NCBI RefSeq assembly: GCF_033807715.1
Contig: NC_084601.1
Location: 16,608,690-16,672,689, forward strand
Direction of reading: 5' to 3'
DNA from: Cololabis saira
Lineage: Eukaryota > Chordata > Actinopteri > Beloniformes > Belonidae
Length of the DNA stretch: 64,000 nucleotides
A program made the position numbers and the translations under genes. The notes under the pieces were generated by a model that saw only the letters and a list, made by a program, of their open reading frames with translations, was not told the DNA's origin and did not search any database. This document shows positions 1 to 13,160 of this stretch, piece after piece; within the stretch, counting starts at the first letter, position 1; each line of letters begins with the position of its first letter.

Positions 1-907
1 TTACTGTGAAATAATGATTTTATTTTTATTAGGCCAAGGATGACTGACACGTTTATCAGCCAGGACAACTGCAACACATAATTCTTATCCTGTGAGATAA
101 TGTTGCTACATCAGTCCTCATACACAATTTGTGAATCTGGAGCATGTCTTGCCATGGCTACGCAAGGCCTCGTGAGCTTTGCTGCATGATAGGACCGAAT
201 TGGCTAGGCTAGTGCGACAGCGGAAGTGTAACTAAGGATATCTATTATTCAAGACATAATTATGCAGTGGACCATTCTGTCAGCCAGTCAATCAGAACCC
301 GGCTTTTCATTAGGTTTCCTGTCACTGGGCCGTGCTGAAGGCATGCCTGTCACTGAGCGTGCACATGCACGCATGCCAGTGAATACAAACGCAGGAACCT
401 ATGGACATGAAACCTTCACTGCACTAGTATATTGTTATAAAAAACAAGAGGAGGCTTCAAAAAAAACATGCGTGACTTCTGCTTTTCCCCTCTTATTTTT
501 TAAACCCACTCATCGAGTTGGCCTCCAATGAGACTAGTTTTAAGTAAATGAGGGATATCTGAGGCAGATAGAGATAGGGAAAGGGGTGGAAATGTAATAG
601 ATGGATGATATCGAGGAGGTGCAGAAGGCAGGCAAAGGGGAATGTGAGAGAGAGCAGAAAAAGCAGAGAACCCATCAAATATAGAGCACTTTGAAGACTT
701 ATAGACAGCACCCACTGTGTATCTTCAAGTAATTGGTTCCATTGTATAAAGTTGTGCAATACATTATGATTTTATCTTCATGTTAGGAAAATGAACGTGT
801 ATGAATGTAAAACGGTAACATTGTGTTGTGATATGTTCATGGGACGGTGAACAATAAATGCTTCATGTATGCAGTTGGTACGCTAGGCGGTATGCCAGCT
901 ATAGAGT
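1..907. other. Unassigned left flank
   Basis: AT-rich DNA with no recognisable coding exon, RNA gene or repeat boundary. Short open frames on both strands show no family motif. A purine-rich stretch lies around 590-680. Nothing further can be supported. Confidence 0.5.
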
Positions 908-912
908 ATAAG

Positions 913-1315
913 TGTGAGGAATTCTGTCCTTGGACCCAAGCGCACAACACCAGACAGGTTCAAGATTTAGCCCAAAAAAAGGCGTAGTTTATTTTCACCA
1001 AAAAAACTGCCTCCTTAATTGGCAGGGGAAACAAAACTCACTGAAACGAATTACAGGAAAAAAAGTCCTCAACAAAAATCCACAATAGTAATCAAAGACT
1101 GCAGAAAAACCATGAACAAGCACAAGAGTGATAACAACGAACTCACAAGGGTTCGCCGGCAGTTCTGACCCTTATATCCTTCCTGGAAATGATCTGATAC
1201 GCTGCCCGGTGACGCTGGGCGCGTCACCGGGCGCGCAGATCTCTGGCTGCCCGCTGCGCTGACTCTGCAGCGTGATCGGGTTGAGGGGAAAACCCCAGCT
1301 GGCCGAGACCTAACA
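913..1315 (-). repeat. 3' LTR (minus-strand element)
   Basis: Begins TGTGAGG and ends CCTAACA on the plus strand; read on the minus strand it starts TGTTAGG, next to the polypurine tract. The minus strand shows a TATA-like ATATAAG at 1171-1180 and AATAAA at 988-993, in the U3-to-R order expected of an LTR. It is 403 bp long. Its first base triplet differs from the other LTR (TGTGAG versus TGTTAG). Confidence 0.85.
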
Positions 1316-1318
1316 GTA

Positions 1319-1329
1319 CTCCTCCCTCC
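1319..1329 (-). promoter_or_regulatory. Polypurine tract
   Basis: The minus strand reads GGAGGGAGGAG, ending 3 bp before the TGTTAGG start of the 3' LTR. This is the expected place for the plus-strand DNA primer of an LTR retrotransposon and fixes the element's orientation as minus. Confidence 0.75.
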
Positions 1330-1334
1330 AAGGG

Positions 1335-1499
1335 AGCCACCTGGCGACTTGCCGGGATTCTCGGGATGGGTCTGATAAAAGTCAGTCAGAAGACCCGGGT
1401 CCCTGATGAGTTGACACCGAGCACCGTCCCCCGGGCCATAGCCCAACCAGTCCATCAGAAAGGGGTACCCCCGCCCCCGTCGTCGAACGTCCATCACTC
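1335..1499 (-). pseudogene. Gypsy pol C-terminus (integrase chromodomain end), remnant
   Basis: The minus strand encodes VMDVRRRGRGY followed by a DWLGYGPGD segment and then DPGLLTDFYQTHPENPGK. This is the familiar tail of chromodomain-bearing gypsy integrases (motif Y-x-x-x-W-x-G-Y-G-P, then a D-P-x-L-x-x-x-F-x-x-x-H-P-x-x-P segment). About 50 codons survive. The middle looks frameshifted, because the usual EE(R/K)SW block after GYGP is not readable. The remnant runs into the polypurine tract and 3' LTR as it should. Its upstream edge, near 1498-1500, is the exact join with the PIWI cDNA, so everything 5' of this point in gag-pol has been replaced. Confidence 0.8.
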
Positions 1500-2609
<1,110 letters not shown>

Positions 2610-2910
2610 GGACTAAAAGGTTCAGATTTAAGTGATATTTGTACTTTGGTGGTGTGTTTCCCCATCCCATATTTGACTGCACGATTGTTTTAATAGCAGC
2701 ATTTTGTTTTTTCTATACAAGTTAAGGGATGTAAGAGAAAACGTGCATAAAAAGACGCTTGTTTGATTGTTATTAACGTGAGCCTCTTGGTGATTTGTTT
2801 TGAGTACCTGCTGTCCTCAACAGTAAAAGCCTGTCAAAATTTTGGTTTTGTATTTCATTTGTGCTATATATAAATAAATAAACTTGCCTTCAGAAGTACA
2901 AACAGCTGTT
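2610..2910 (+). other. Captured PIWI 3' UTR
   Basis: AT-rich sequence directly after the PIWI stop codon with overlapping AATAAA signals at about 2873-2882. Sequence continues only ~20-40 bp beyond the signals before element-like DNA begins. This fits a natural mRNA 3' end, but no poly(A) tract is preserved, so the exact cDNA end is uncertain (about 2900-2915). Confidence 0.65.
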
Positions 2911-2926
2911 ATTGGTGAGTTCGTAC

Positions 2927-3378
2927 TGTTAGGAATTCTGTCCTTGGACCCAAGTGCACGACACCAGACAGGTTCAAGACTTAGCCCAAAAAAAGGCGTA
3001 GTTTATTTTCACCAAAAAAAACTGCCTCCTTAATTGCCAGGGGAAAAGAAAACTCACTGTAATGAATTACAGGAAAAAAAGTCCTCAACAAAAATCCACA
3101 ATAGTAATCAAAGACTAAAACCACGATCAAGCACACGAGTGATAATAACAAACTCACAAGGGTTCGCCGGCAGTTCTGACCCTTATATCCTTCCTGGAAA
3201 TGATCCGATGCGCTGCAGTTGCGTCAAGGCGCCATCCCGTGTTGGCTCGGCCGCGTCGCCGGGCGCGTTGCCGGGCGCGTCGCCGGGCGCGTCGCCGGGC
3301 GCACAGATCTCTGGCTCCGCGCTGACTCTGCAGCGTGATCGGGTTGAGGGGAAAACTCCAGCTGGCCGAGACCTAACA
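2927..3378 (-). repeat. 5' LTR (minus-strand element)
   Basis: 452-bp partner of the LTR at 913-1315, with plus-strand ends TGTTAGG and CCTAACA. It carries the same minus-strand TATA-like box (3181-3190) and AATAAA (3002-3007). It is longer because of a GC-rich minisatellite at about 3236-3302 built from GTCGCCGGGCGC-like units; the other LTR has only one or two such units. Confidence 0.85.
3181..3190 (-). promoter_or_regulatory. Putative LTR TATA box
   Basis: The minus strand reads GGATATAAGG within the 5' LTR, about 180 bp upstream of the AATAAA signal in the same LTR. If functional, transcription would start just beyond it and run through the PIWI segment in antisense. Confidence 0.5.
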
Positions 3379-3383
3379 ATAAG

Positions 3384-3940
3384 TTCTTCATAGGCAGAAT
3401 TTGTAGGTGCCAATTAAGGGAAGGGGGGGTTTAGGAGCCACAACTAAGTTTTCTGTTATTTCCAACAGAAATCAGATTACAGCACAGCTTCCCTCCAACC
3501 CCCACATCAGCTGGATGAAGTGGATAACAGGATAATTGAATGGAGTTGATCATATCAAGACACCAGAGCTTACTGCGGTTTCCCATAAATTTGGCTTAAT
3601 GCCTGCTGTAAACGAATCCCAGTGATGAGCACTAACATTGTTTCTTTATCTCACTAGAGCATTTTAAAAATACACTCCAGAAGCTTCAAAACGTAGGGTC
3701 TTTGGGATTTCCTACCATTGTATTACTCAGGAAATCACCTCACCCACTTCATGTTCTGTTCACTATCTGGGAGAGTGATTCAATAAACACTAATTAGCTG
3801 CAATCTTAAAACCAAAAAAACTTTCTAAAAAACACTACTTCTGCACAAAAACAGCTTGAGGCCTGGGGTTGTCCAAGACTTATCCAAAGTATCTGCAGTG
3901 TATCCGTTAAATCATGTAATGTAAAAATGAAAACTCTCCG
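3384..3940. other. Unassigned spacer
   Basis: No gene or repeat boundary recognised up to the start of the Tc1-like relic. Confidence 0.4.
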
Positions 3941-3949
3941 GTTTTTATT

Positions 3950-4610
3950 TTTCTTTAATTTCCAGGAAATGTTACACGTGCTTGACCACTGAGATTCATC
4001 AAACCAGGTCACCTTCTTCCAAAACACCCACGTTCCAATTATAAGGCTCATGGTTGGCGCTTTCCGTGGTGGATGGTCAGTGTAATGATCTCTCTCTCTG
4101 TATTTTTGATGACATGATTCCTGGCTGCCTAGCACTTTTCAGTCTTAGCCAGCATCAAGATTTTAAGCAGGATTGGTGGATTTTAAGTTGGAATAGCTCT
4201 CATAGACTTGAATTTCACAGACAAGCCTTGACTCCCTACGCCCATATCATTTAGCTTGCGGCACCAATTACTCCATTGGACGTTTAGCTGGTTTTCCCTC
4301 TGGACCACTTTTAATTGGGACTGACCACTGAATGCGTGGAACTTCTAGAAAGGCCTGGAGATACTTTCTCTTATCTGTTCAGCCATCACAATGCATTCCC
4401 TGTTCTCAGATCCTTACCCATTGTTTCTACTCTCCACATACTATCTTCAAGAACTGGCCTTTCACTTCAAGCTATATCCCTCTTTTGACTCATTTTATTG
4501 GGATAACCAGGTCCAGTTTGCGTCAATTATTGCGTTCACTTTGTGTGCATTTAGTGATGATTAAAAGCAAGTGAAGCCAGTCAAATTATCTGAGTTATTT
4601 ATCGCTTTTA
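3950..4610 (-). pseudogene. Tc1-like transposase relic
   Basis: On the minus strand this block follows the order of a common vertebrate Tc1-type transposon. Recognisable landmarks include the segment around 4048-4075 (tcatggttggcgctttccg), the ggaccacttttaattgg segment near 4302, and the Ser-rich start region around 4375-4420 containing agccatcacaatgc and cagatccttaccca. Stops and indels occur throughout, so no transposase can be made. The 5' end of the original gene lies toward 4600. Family membership is recalled from motif similarity and has not been searched. Confidence 0.55.
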
Positions 4611-4619
4611 TCTTTATTC

Positions 4620-7009
4620 ATGGAATAGATTAGAAAAAGTACAAACACCTAAGGCTAATTGAAAAATAATTAGTTTCAGGAATTGACTTGGAGTGGAATG
4701 ACTCAAAGTTGATAAATAAGAGCTGCATGTATAGCTAATTGGATTTCACATAAGTTTCCTTTTGTAAATGACCTATCTTGTATATGCAGCTCATTTCTGT
4801 AAAACAAGGTCTAGAAAGACGTTAAAAGAACTTGAATTAAAAAAAAAGTACAGGGTTAGAAAGGCAAGTCAGAAATTTCATATAATCAATCAGTTCAAAC
4901 TACCGTAAACTGTAAGTGACAATTAAGTACTGCAACTATACTTGCTAGAAGAGGGCATCAAATTAAGTTGACTCAAAGGGAAAAGGGTTTTTGAGACTCA
5001 AATAGGAAGTTGAGGATAGCAGCTAAAATCTTCAGTGTATTATTGGAAAAGGTTAATGTCATTTTGATATTATACCTGACACACTCCACACATGACTTTA
5101 AGAACTAGAGGAACCAGGTAGAATTCAGTGAGAAGAACATAAAATAAGTGGATTGTGGTAATTCCAAGTTAAATAACATTCTTCTGGCGCTCAGCAAATG
5201 TTCATGGACTAGGTTTTAAAAAAGGTATTTATGAGATGAAAAATTCTGTATAAAATATGTGCATGGTCCATTTATGAATAGCTAGGAACCTGTTACTACC
5301 TAGATTCCTGCTTTCCACTTGATATGGTTGCAGCTGTGATGCAGTCAGAGTTAATCATGGCAATTTATGTCAATACATCCTCTATCAATATTCATGCCTT
5401 ATTGTAAAGTGTAACATACTCTGAAAAAATTCACAATATCTGTCAAAGTGTAGCTGAGTTGGACCTAGATGCAGGAGAGTGAGGCGACAGGAGTTCCAAA
5501 AAAGTGATTAATTAAACTGAAATAAAACAAAGCACCACCGAGCAGGATTGCAAAAAAAACACAACCGCTTAAACATGACAAAACCCAAAAAACCTGACAT
5601 AACAAGTGGAGGGTAGCAAAAGTACAGACCAGCGGGGAGGAAAGGAAAGACGATACAAGATATACACAGAAGGCTTGACCAGACAATATCGTTCTACCTT
5701 CACATCAGCAGTCAAAACATCAGCTGTTGGATGTGTCTTTATTTCTAATTATAAGAACTGCTATCTCCTTTTTGATTAAAAAATATTTTGTCTTTGATAT
5801 ACAGACCTTGGAATGAAAGGGGCTTCACGGTGTTGCATTTGCCTTGTTGACATACTCTCCCAGATGACAAAACAGAGACTGAACTTTTAAAGAAAGCTAC
5901 AGTGCAATTGGCTTGTGCTCTCCCACAACCTTTCCTACTTTTTGGAAATGCCAAGAGACCATGATGTGACAAAGATGAGAAAGGCAGAAATAGCTGAGAG
6001 GAGAGCTTAAAGAGACCAAGAAACAACAAAGCAAATTGGAGATGTGACACAACCACATTAATAACCGCAACTGTATGAAAAAATGAGGTTGAGGATTATA
6101 AGAAAGGTTAATAATGATGATTAAAAAGGTTGATAATGCCCTGACATTATGACAGACAACAGCATAGGAGCGACAGCGAACATGAAGTGTTGCTGTTTGG
6201 TACACAGTTTGTGGTGCTTTAGACGTGTTTTGAGAGAAATGTAATTAATATGTATGCTGTCAACTTGTACGTGTGTATACATGCTTGTGTGCCTAAAACA
6301 TGTTAACTCACCTTTTGACGAACAAATCTCATTCCCAAACATGACGGCTGGTGAGGAGGGGGTAACCCAGATACTGTACTGTACACACTTGCACAGGCCT
6401 ACTGAAGAAAGCGGAAAAAGAGGGGAGAATAAAAACACAGTTCCACTCTGGAGAGGCACAGTACACAGTAATGATGTTGATTCAAGTCTGTTCCATGTGT
6501 ACATTTCTTTCTCACTCAGCATGCCCAGTGAGAGAAGTTTGCATTTGTGGATGTTTAATTTATAAAAGTGTGCATAATAAGCAAATGGCACAGGGAATTG
6601 GAATTAGAGCTACAGTACACCAATGTCGTCAGAGAATATTTGAATAATGTTGCCTAATTGGTGTCCAGTATGTTTGGAAGCAAACAAGAATAGAGAGAGG
6701 GAGTAGTTATCTTTACTCAGTAAGTGTTAACTCACTCATTGAATAACTGAATGTTTTGACTGGTCCACTGAGGAAAATTTCTGTCCAGAAATACAAAAAA
6801 CAGCCTATCCATTTCCCTTTGCTTATTACAAAAAAAAAAAACATTTCCATTTTTTCAAGCTTATCTAATGGTTTATTGCTAAATAAACATCTTAGACATG
6901 ACCTGAAAAAAAATATTAAGTTCGGCTAATGTTGTAGTATTAATATGTACAAAATACTCAAATTCAAGGGTGCTGAGAATGCTTAGTATGGAGATATTTT
7001 TTCTCTATT
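4620..7009. other. Unassigned AT-rich interval
   Basis: About 2.4 kb without recognisable coding motifs. Open frames at 5465-6591 lack family signatures and overlap on both strands. No conserved RNA gene seen. Confidence 0.4.
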
Positions 7010-7022
7010 ATGTAATAGAGGA

Positions 7023-7380
7023 TCTCCCTTAGAGATAGGGTGAGGAGTTCGGTCACCCGGGAGGAGCTCGGAGTCGAGCCGCTACTCCTCCACATTGAGA
7101 GGAGTCAGCTGAGGTGGCTTGGGCATCTGTACCGGATGCCTCCTGGACGCCTCCCTAGGGAGGTGTTCCAGGCATGTCCCACCGGGAGGAGACCCCGGGG
7201 AAGACCCAGGACACGCTGGAGAGACTATGTCTCTCGGCTGGCCTGGGAACGCCTCGGACTCCCCCCGGAAGAGCTGGAGGAAGTGTCTGGGGTGAAGGAA
7301 GTCTGGGCATCCCTGCTGAGGCTGCTGCCCCCGCGACCCGGGAACGGACAAGCGGCGGACGATGAGTGAGTGAGTGAGTG
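7023..7380 (+). mobile_element. 5'-truncated non-LTR retrotransposon (3' end of RT ORF)
   Basis: Encodes the C-terminal ~105 residues of a fish LINE reverse-transcriptase ORF in a single open frame (7040-7369). Motifs visible are REELGVEPLLLHIERSQLRW, GHLYRMPPGRLPREVF, TGRRPRGRPRTRWRDYVS and LAWERLGLPPEELEEV. The ORF ends inside a GAGT microsatellite tail (7363-7380). A perfect 13-bp duplication, ATGTAATAGAGGA, flanks the insert at 7010-7022 and 7381-7393, the mark of target-primed reverse transcription. The truncation removed the catalytic RT domain, so the copy is dead on arrival. The LINE clade is not assigned. Confidence 0.9.
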
Positions 7381-7829
7381 ATGTAATAGAGGACTGAAAC
7401 CCAGTAGATTTTTTTAAGCCTGCTCAATCTATTAGCACTTCTCACAAGCATTTTACTTTGTTTCCAAGATGTTTCCAAAGATTTCAGCCTTAGCTGTGAA
7501 TAAAGTGTGGCTAGTCGAAAGGCACCAGATTGGACATGACAATTGCTCACAAAACCTTCGATCAACAAGGCCAACACATAGACAGAGTTGGATGTGAGGT
7601 CAAACAAAAGTTTGTTGTTTGAACCAGGCTGTACATAGTTTTGCTGAAAATTAAGATATTTTAACATGTGCACGCACCTGCAGCCAGCCTCCAGGGACCA
7701 ATGAAGGAACTGCAACCTTTCTTAGTTTCACATGAGATTCAATCAGGAAGTTAAATGGTTGACGCTTGGTTGACTCATCTACTGTAGTAGCCTCAATAGC
7801 TACATTACATGTTTCATTTCTCATATTGT

Positions 7830-8290
7830 CCATCCATCCATCTTTTACCGCTTATCTGAGGTTGAGTGGTGGGGGCAGTAGCCTAAGCGGGGAGGCCCAG
7901 ATTTTCCGTTCCCACTTCATCCAGCCAGTCTGGGGGGTATTCTAAAGTACTCCAAGGTCAGCTGAGAGACACAGTCCCTCAGTCATTCCCTAGGTCTTTT
8001 TCAGGATCTCATCGTGGTAGAAGGTAGAAAGCCTTCGCTTTGGAGTCATACAGGAAGCATCCTACTCAGATGCTCGAGCCACCTCATCCCTCTATTCTTC
8101 CTTCCTTCCTTTCCTGGCTGAGGACTATACTCTGGGATTTGGAGGTGCTGATTCTCATATTCACATTCGACTGCAAACCCCTCCAGTGAGAATTGAAGTT
8201 ATTGGTCTGATAAAGTCAACAGAACCATATCATCTGCAAAAAACAAAACAAAAAAAGGAGCCAATTTTGAGGCTGCTTACCCTCTGACTA
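7830..8290 (-). mobile_element. Degenerate LINE fragment, same family as 7023-7380
   Basis: On the minus strand the tail (CATCCATCCATC at 7830-7842) is followed by sequence matching the end of the same fish LINE ORF. The segment near 8135-8240 corresponds to the part around its FADD catalytic region, with a large internal deletion between them. Heavily mutated with no open frame. Confidence 0.65.
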
Positions 8291-9197
8291 TGTGTGGACA
8301 TCCTGTCTGATTGGTTGTCTGGCTATCCAATAGGGTCCAGAGGCAGTTTCTGCCAGACTAATTGTTCTCAAAATATTTAGAATGGTTGCTCAAGTTAGTC
8401 TACATTGACTACATCCTTTGAATTTTCCACATAAATCTAAGCATACTGTTTTTTACTACCGCAACAGAATGATTGAATATCAGTCATACCCTACACATCA
8501 TAATGGGAGAAATTAGAAAACAAATTAAAGCTGCAAGCAGCGATGAACGGGCCCTCGCGCATGCAATTTTCACCAATTAAGGTGAAGGAGTCAAAACCGA
8601 GTCCGATGACACCACCCATGACTCTTTATGTCAAACAGATCAAAAATTATGGCAGAAAATAGGAACTATCAAATATCGACCAATCAGAAGAATGGGCGGC
8701 TAATTTACACCAATTATGTTCAATGACACAAAACCGAGTCCAATGACACCACCCACGAGTCTTTATGTCAAACCATTCAATGAACTATCAATGCGCATAA
8801 TGCGCATCGTCGCAGGATCGAGACGCACATTTTGATGTATAACACACCTGGGTGCACCTTACGGTTCGGGCCATATTAACGGCCGAAGAAGTGGCATAAA
8901 TTGCGCCAAAATTACACGATTAATTCAAAATGGCCGACGTCCTGTTCGGTTTTGGCCATGGCGCCAAGAGACTTTTCTCTAAGTTGCGACATGATACAGG
9001 TGTGTACCGATTTTCGTGCATGTACGTCAAACCGTATTGTGGGGCTTGAAGCACAAAGTTTTCTAGGGGGCGCTGTTGAGCCGTTAGGCCACGCCCATTA
9101 ATTGCAAACCATTAAATATCAAATTTTTTTTTGTTTTTACTTGTCTGCACACATATTAATGGTTAATGCCATGCTGGTAAGAACCTAAGGCATATAT

Positions 9198-9325
9198 ATG
9201 TGCATTGTTAATATATTTATCTTATTAATATATATACATACGCATACATACGCATACATACGCATACACATACACGTACATACAAACCCAGTTTTTTTTT
9301 TTTGGAAGGGGGGGGGGGGGGGGGT
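9198..9325. repeat. ATACATACGC-type microsatellite and poly-G run
   Basis: Tandem ATACGC/ATACAC hexamers at 9230-9282, a poly-T run and a run of about 17 G at 9308-9324. Open frames here on both strands are artefacts of the low-complexity sequence. Confidence 0.85.
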
Positions 9326-9552
9326 GACTTCCGCTGCACACATGGAGGCGCACGTCGAGCACTGGAAATCTGTAAAAAAAAAAAAAAAGACCGAACAGAC
9401 ACAAAACAGGGACGGAACTAGCAGAAACACGAGCAGCAACTGTCCCAGGTCCCGAGACCCAATCACAACTGACCTAAGCTACCGCGATTAACTAACCCCC
9501 AAAACTACAGAGCAAGCATGCAGGTGAACGAGCCGGTGTATATATCTATATA

Positions 9553-9615
9553 TGTGTGTGTGTGTGTGTGTGTGTATATGTCTGTGTGTGTGTGTGTATA
9601 TGTCTGTGTGGCTAT
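9553..9615. repeat. TG microsatellite
   Basis: Imperfect TG/TATG dinucleotide tract inside family A copy 1. Confidence 0.85.
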
Positions 9616-9754
9616 GTGTGGCTATATGAAATTTGGTGACCTTTGGAGCACGTTTAGGGGGGCAAAAAGGCCCTCATTTCTTCGGAAGAAAAACGAGGAA
9701 AACAATTCCTACAGAAACAATAGGGCCTTCGCACTGTAAGTGCTCGGGCCCTAA

Positions 9755-10652
9755 ATATGAATCTTTGGTGAGTTATTTATTCAGGTCATTCTGGTTGTCA
9801 AATTCAGGTTGTCAAAAAATGTATTTAAGCAGTGGCAGACAGAGCCAACAATGCTGAGCTAGATGCCCAGAGGCATCTGTGCATGCTAATCATGAGTGTA
9901 TTTGAGGAAAGTTGAAAAGGTTCATGTGTTAGAATTTTTAACAAATACAGTCGGAGAGGAAGGTGGTAAATAACGAGTGGCATTCCAACTTTCAGGTTAA
10001 GTGCATTGAAGAAATAAGAAAACTGGGGGCTTGCTCCAAAAATGACCATGTTAAAACTCTGCAGCCCAAATAAAAATATTTTATAAAATATTTTATAAAA
10101 ATATATTATACTGCCTGTTTCAAATAAAGATTTCAATCTACATATCTACACACATCCATTTACATGCATTACAACTGTACGGGAGGTGAATATTTTTTGT
10201 ACAACATCTAGTAAAAATATATAAACAGACACATGTATGGGATATATTAGGAGCGTGGTCCTTTAATTTACAATGGGTAAAGCCAGTTGGATAGCTGTTA
10301 TCACTTTTGCTGCTTAGAGTTTAACATTGTCTTGATTTCTGAGAATAACTTAAACTGTGAATAAAGGCCAGTTGGTAGATTATGTCAGCTAAGCGCACAG
10401 CCATTTTTGATGTTGCTACTGAATCGACATTTGAAATTGGAGGTCCCACCGTGGACGTCCCCTGGCAACTCCATAGCTCCTGAGCCATGGATCAGCTGAA
10501 GGTATTGGCAGATCATTTCAGGACCCTTCCAAGTTAAAGTCTGCTTGGACTAACAAGCAACTAGCCCATACCATTTGGGCCTATGTCAGTAGACTTACTC
10601 AACTGCAAGAGTTCGAAAACCACGATGACAACATGCTAAGCAACAGGGTTTG
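9755..10652. other. Unassigned spacer
   Basis: AT-rich, with no recognised gene or repeat boundary. A TATTTTATAAAATATTTTATAAAAATA palindromic AT stretch spans ~10074-10105. Confidence 0.4.
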
Positions 10653-11966
10653 AAGGTATAGTCCGTGATGTTGGAGAGGTAGCAAGATTTGAAAGTGGCA
10701 CCTCCTTTAAGCCCCACCCCCTCCTCCCCCTACTGTCAGCGCTCCGCCCAAAGCCACGCTCCCACAAACTTTGGGGAACGCGCATTTGCAGGAGTCGAGT
10801 TTTCCAGGACATTTTGGACAGCACATTTTCAACAAAACTACCCCATGTCTCATTCACCTGTAAGGGAGGCCGGTTTTAGGGGGGGCCAGGGGTGGGCTGT
10901 GCCCACCCAAATGTGCGTCCTGCCCACCCAATCAAAGTTATGGGGATCCTTTATTTTTTTTATAATTTATAATTTTTTTATGAATATAAAAAAAAAATAT
11001 CACAGAATATCTACCGTTTCTGATTGGGTGGGCACTGCGCATCATTTTTAGACAACAACAATGAACGCATACCGCAAAAGTTGTGTCTCGGCGGAGGGAC
11101 CCGACGTCCCAGCAAAATGAGCACAACAGAGAAGTTCAGAACAGCACACAGAGCACACACTAAAGGCTGATTTATGGTTCCGCGTTACACCAACGCAGAG
11201 CCTACGGCATAGGGTACGCTGTAAGGCTGATTTATGGTTCTGCGTTACACCAACGCAGAATGGTGCGCGTCGCCGCGTACCCTACGCCGTAGGCTACGCC
11301 GTACCCTACGGCGTACCCTACGGCGTAGCCGTGTCTCCATAGCCTGCAGGGCACCGCATCACCGCAGCCACCGGCACCTGCACCGGCGCACCAGCGCTCC
11401 GCTACTGGGGGTCTGCCACGGACCCCCAGTAGCAGAAAACCTGCACCGCAGAATCGCACTTTGGCTTTCTTTTTTTAGCCTTTTTAGCAGGGTGAGCCGT
11501 TACATTCGACGTGACCGCCCGGCCGCGAGCCGGGGGTGAAGCCGGGAGCGGCGGGGGCCCTCCGATGTCAGGCCGCGGTTGCCAGTCGGTCTGGAGGAGC
11601 GGGGGGGGGGGGGGGGTTACACTGGGACACTCTGAGCCGAGGAGGACCCGTGGGAAGTGGACACGGGGGCTGGAAGCAGAGTGCACGCATGGGACAGAGG
11701 GGGGCATGGGCGGGACTTAAAATGAAGGCACCTGATTGGTTCTTTCCCCCCTGCCAATCCTCTGGTCCTCTGACCAATCCGTGCCATTCGGTGCGCAAAT
11801 AACAGATTGGTCAAAGTCTCTACAGGATTAAAGCTGTGAGAGAGGTCGGATTTCTTTCTTTCCTTTTTCTGAACACATTATTCACTGGCTACTCTCAGGA
11901 TGGAAGGACCATTTCACCCAGTATAACAATATTTTTTTTTGAATACGATTACAGACTATACCTTTA
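10653..11966. mobile_element. Inverted-repeat element of about 1.3 kb
   Basis: The left end reads AAGGTATAGTCCGTGATG. The right end, read on the opposite strand, is AAGGTATAGTCTGTAATC, so the termini are imperfect inverted repeats of about 18 bp. Inside are GC-rich blocks, a poly-G run (11600-11617) and two palindromic family C pieces at 11163-11340. No transposase is recognised, suggesting a non-autonomous DNA transposon. The target duplication is not clear. Confidence 0.55.
11163..11340. repeat. Palindromic repeat family C, copies 1-2 (adjacent)
   Basis: Two successive starts (11163 and 11223) of AAGGCTGATTTATGGTTC followed by GCGTTACACCAACGCAG. A half copy sits immediately before a rearranged one. 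The second continues into repeated CCTACGGCGTA/TACGCCGTAGG units. The predicted arginine-rich peptides (RRTLRR) are translation artefacts of these units. Confidence 0.75.
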
Positions 11967-13160
11967 AGCTCTGGCAGCATTTTGGGTTTTTTTGGGAAGA
12001 TGATGACGATGACGATGGTGATGATTATGGCGATGACAATGACGATGATGATCTATGGATTGGTCGATGCGTTGTGGGGAAGCTGGTAGGGAATCCGCCG
12101 CAGCGCCCGGGCAACGACGAACCCCCTAGGAATCTATGAGGTAGAGAAAAAGAGGGAAGAAGGAGAAGAGAAAAGGGGTGGGGGGGAGGGGTGCAGAGAA
12201 CGAGAGCGAAGAGGAACTGAGGTTTAGGTTAGTATTTGAAGGTATGCCAGAAGAGGCGTGGTGCCGGAAGAGGCGTGGTTGAGGCGTGGTCCTGCTCCTG
12301 AAACTCGCTGGTTAAGCTCCAATTCATTCCCATTTGTTGTCTTATTTGTTTTGGCAAACCACTGTTCCCGCCTACTACATGGAAAGGTTAAGCTGTATAT
12401 ATGACTTTGTCCTAATATCCACAGTATAGCTTTTCACCCTGCATGTAGAATAGAATTATACAAATTAGTTGTCATTGCATAACAATGACCAAAACAAAGA
12501 GTAGATTTATTACACTGCATACATGGTTGCAATTGACTAACAGGGAGGGTTGAGGTCAAAAAACTGTGCTGATCTGTAAGCAGCGGTCCAACTGGCTCAT
12601 TTCAGTAATGACCAAAGCAGTCTATAAAAAGTAGTGCATATCAGCACTGGACTGCAAGCAAGGAACCTGTTAATAATTATGCCTGTTAACAAAACAGGCA
12701 TAGCTTGTTTCTTATTACAGAAATTACATTAAAAAGCTATGAACCTGAAAGTCTTATAAGTTCAAATATTTGAGTTCTGAGTCATAAAATAATTAGAAAA
12801 CTCTTTTGGAACTAACAGATTTCCACTTGCAGGTGTCATAGGTTTTTCTGAAATTGAAATATATTTATCTTCATTAATGCTGCCATTACAGAAATGTGAG
12901 TGACCTTTGCAAGGGGACTTATCCCATATCATTACAGACCCAGGTTGTTAGACCTGTTGCTGATAACAGACTGGATGGTCCTTTTCTTTTTGGGACGATA
13001 GCAAAGTAGAGTTGAGTAGAGTTTTAAGTGACCTTTTTTGAATTAAACTTCAGATTGCTTTATGACAATACAATAATTGATCATAATCTTGCGAAAAAAA
13101 AAATCCAGACATGGTACTAGCTTGGGAGAGATCTAGAGTCTATTAATCAATGAAAGCAAT
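11967..13160. other. Unassigned spacer with GAT-rich tract
   Basis: The interval opens with an acidic low-complexity tract (GATGAC repeats 11998-12052) that translates to a run of Asp. A repeated AGAGGCGTGG motif follows at 12252-12290. The remainder is AT-rich and unassigned. Confidence 0.4.

Larger units (their letters stand above)
8525..9754 (+). repeat. Dispersed repeat family A, copy 1 (long)
   Basis: Starts TTAAAGCTGCAAGCAGCGAT, with GGGCCCTCGC just after, and ends GTAAGTGCTCGGGCCCTAA. The same start or end occurs at five other places in this window. Near the left end a module of about 130-150 bp is repeated (from ~8570 and ~8690), each with a CCAATCAGA motif and a GGGCGG-type box. No coding capacity is recognised. 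A second conserved part (8815-9110) and the right end (9640-9754) match copy 2. Between them lie expanded microsatellites. Probably a non-autonomous DNA element; the superfamily is not determined. Confidence 0.7.

Noticed and set aside
3034..3393. 119-residue frame with SPGASPGA repeats
   Set aside because: Lies entirely in the LTR and reflects its GC minisatellite.
11234..11539. Arginine-rich repeat peptide (RRTLRR) resembling a protamine
   Set aside because: Arises from palindromic family C units, and similar peptides appear wherever that repeat occurs.
11939..12139. Poly-Asp acidic protein
   Set aside because: A GATGAC microsatellite translation with no conserved flanks.
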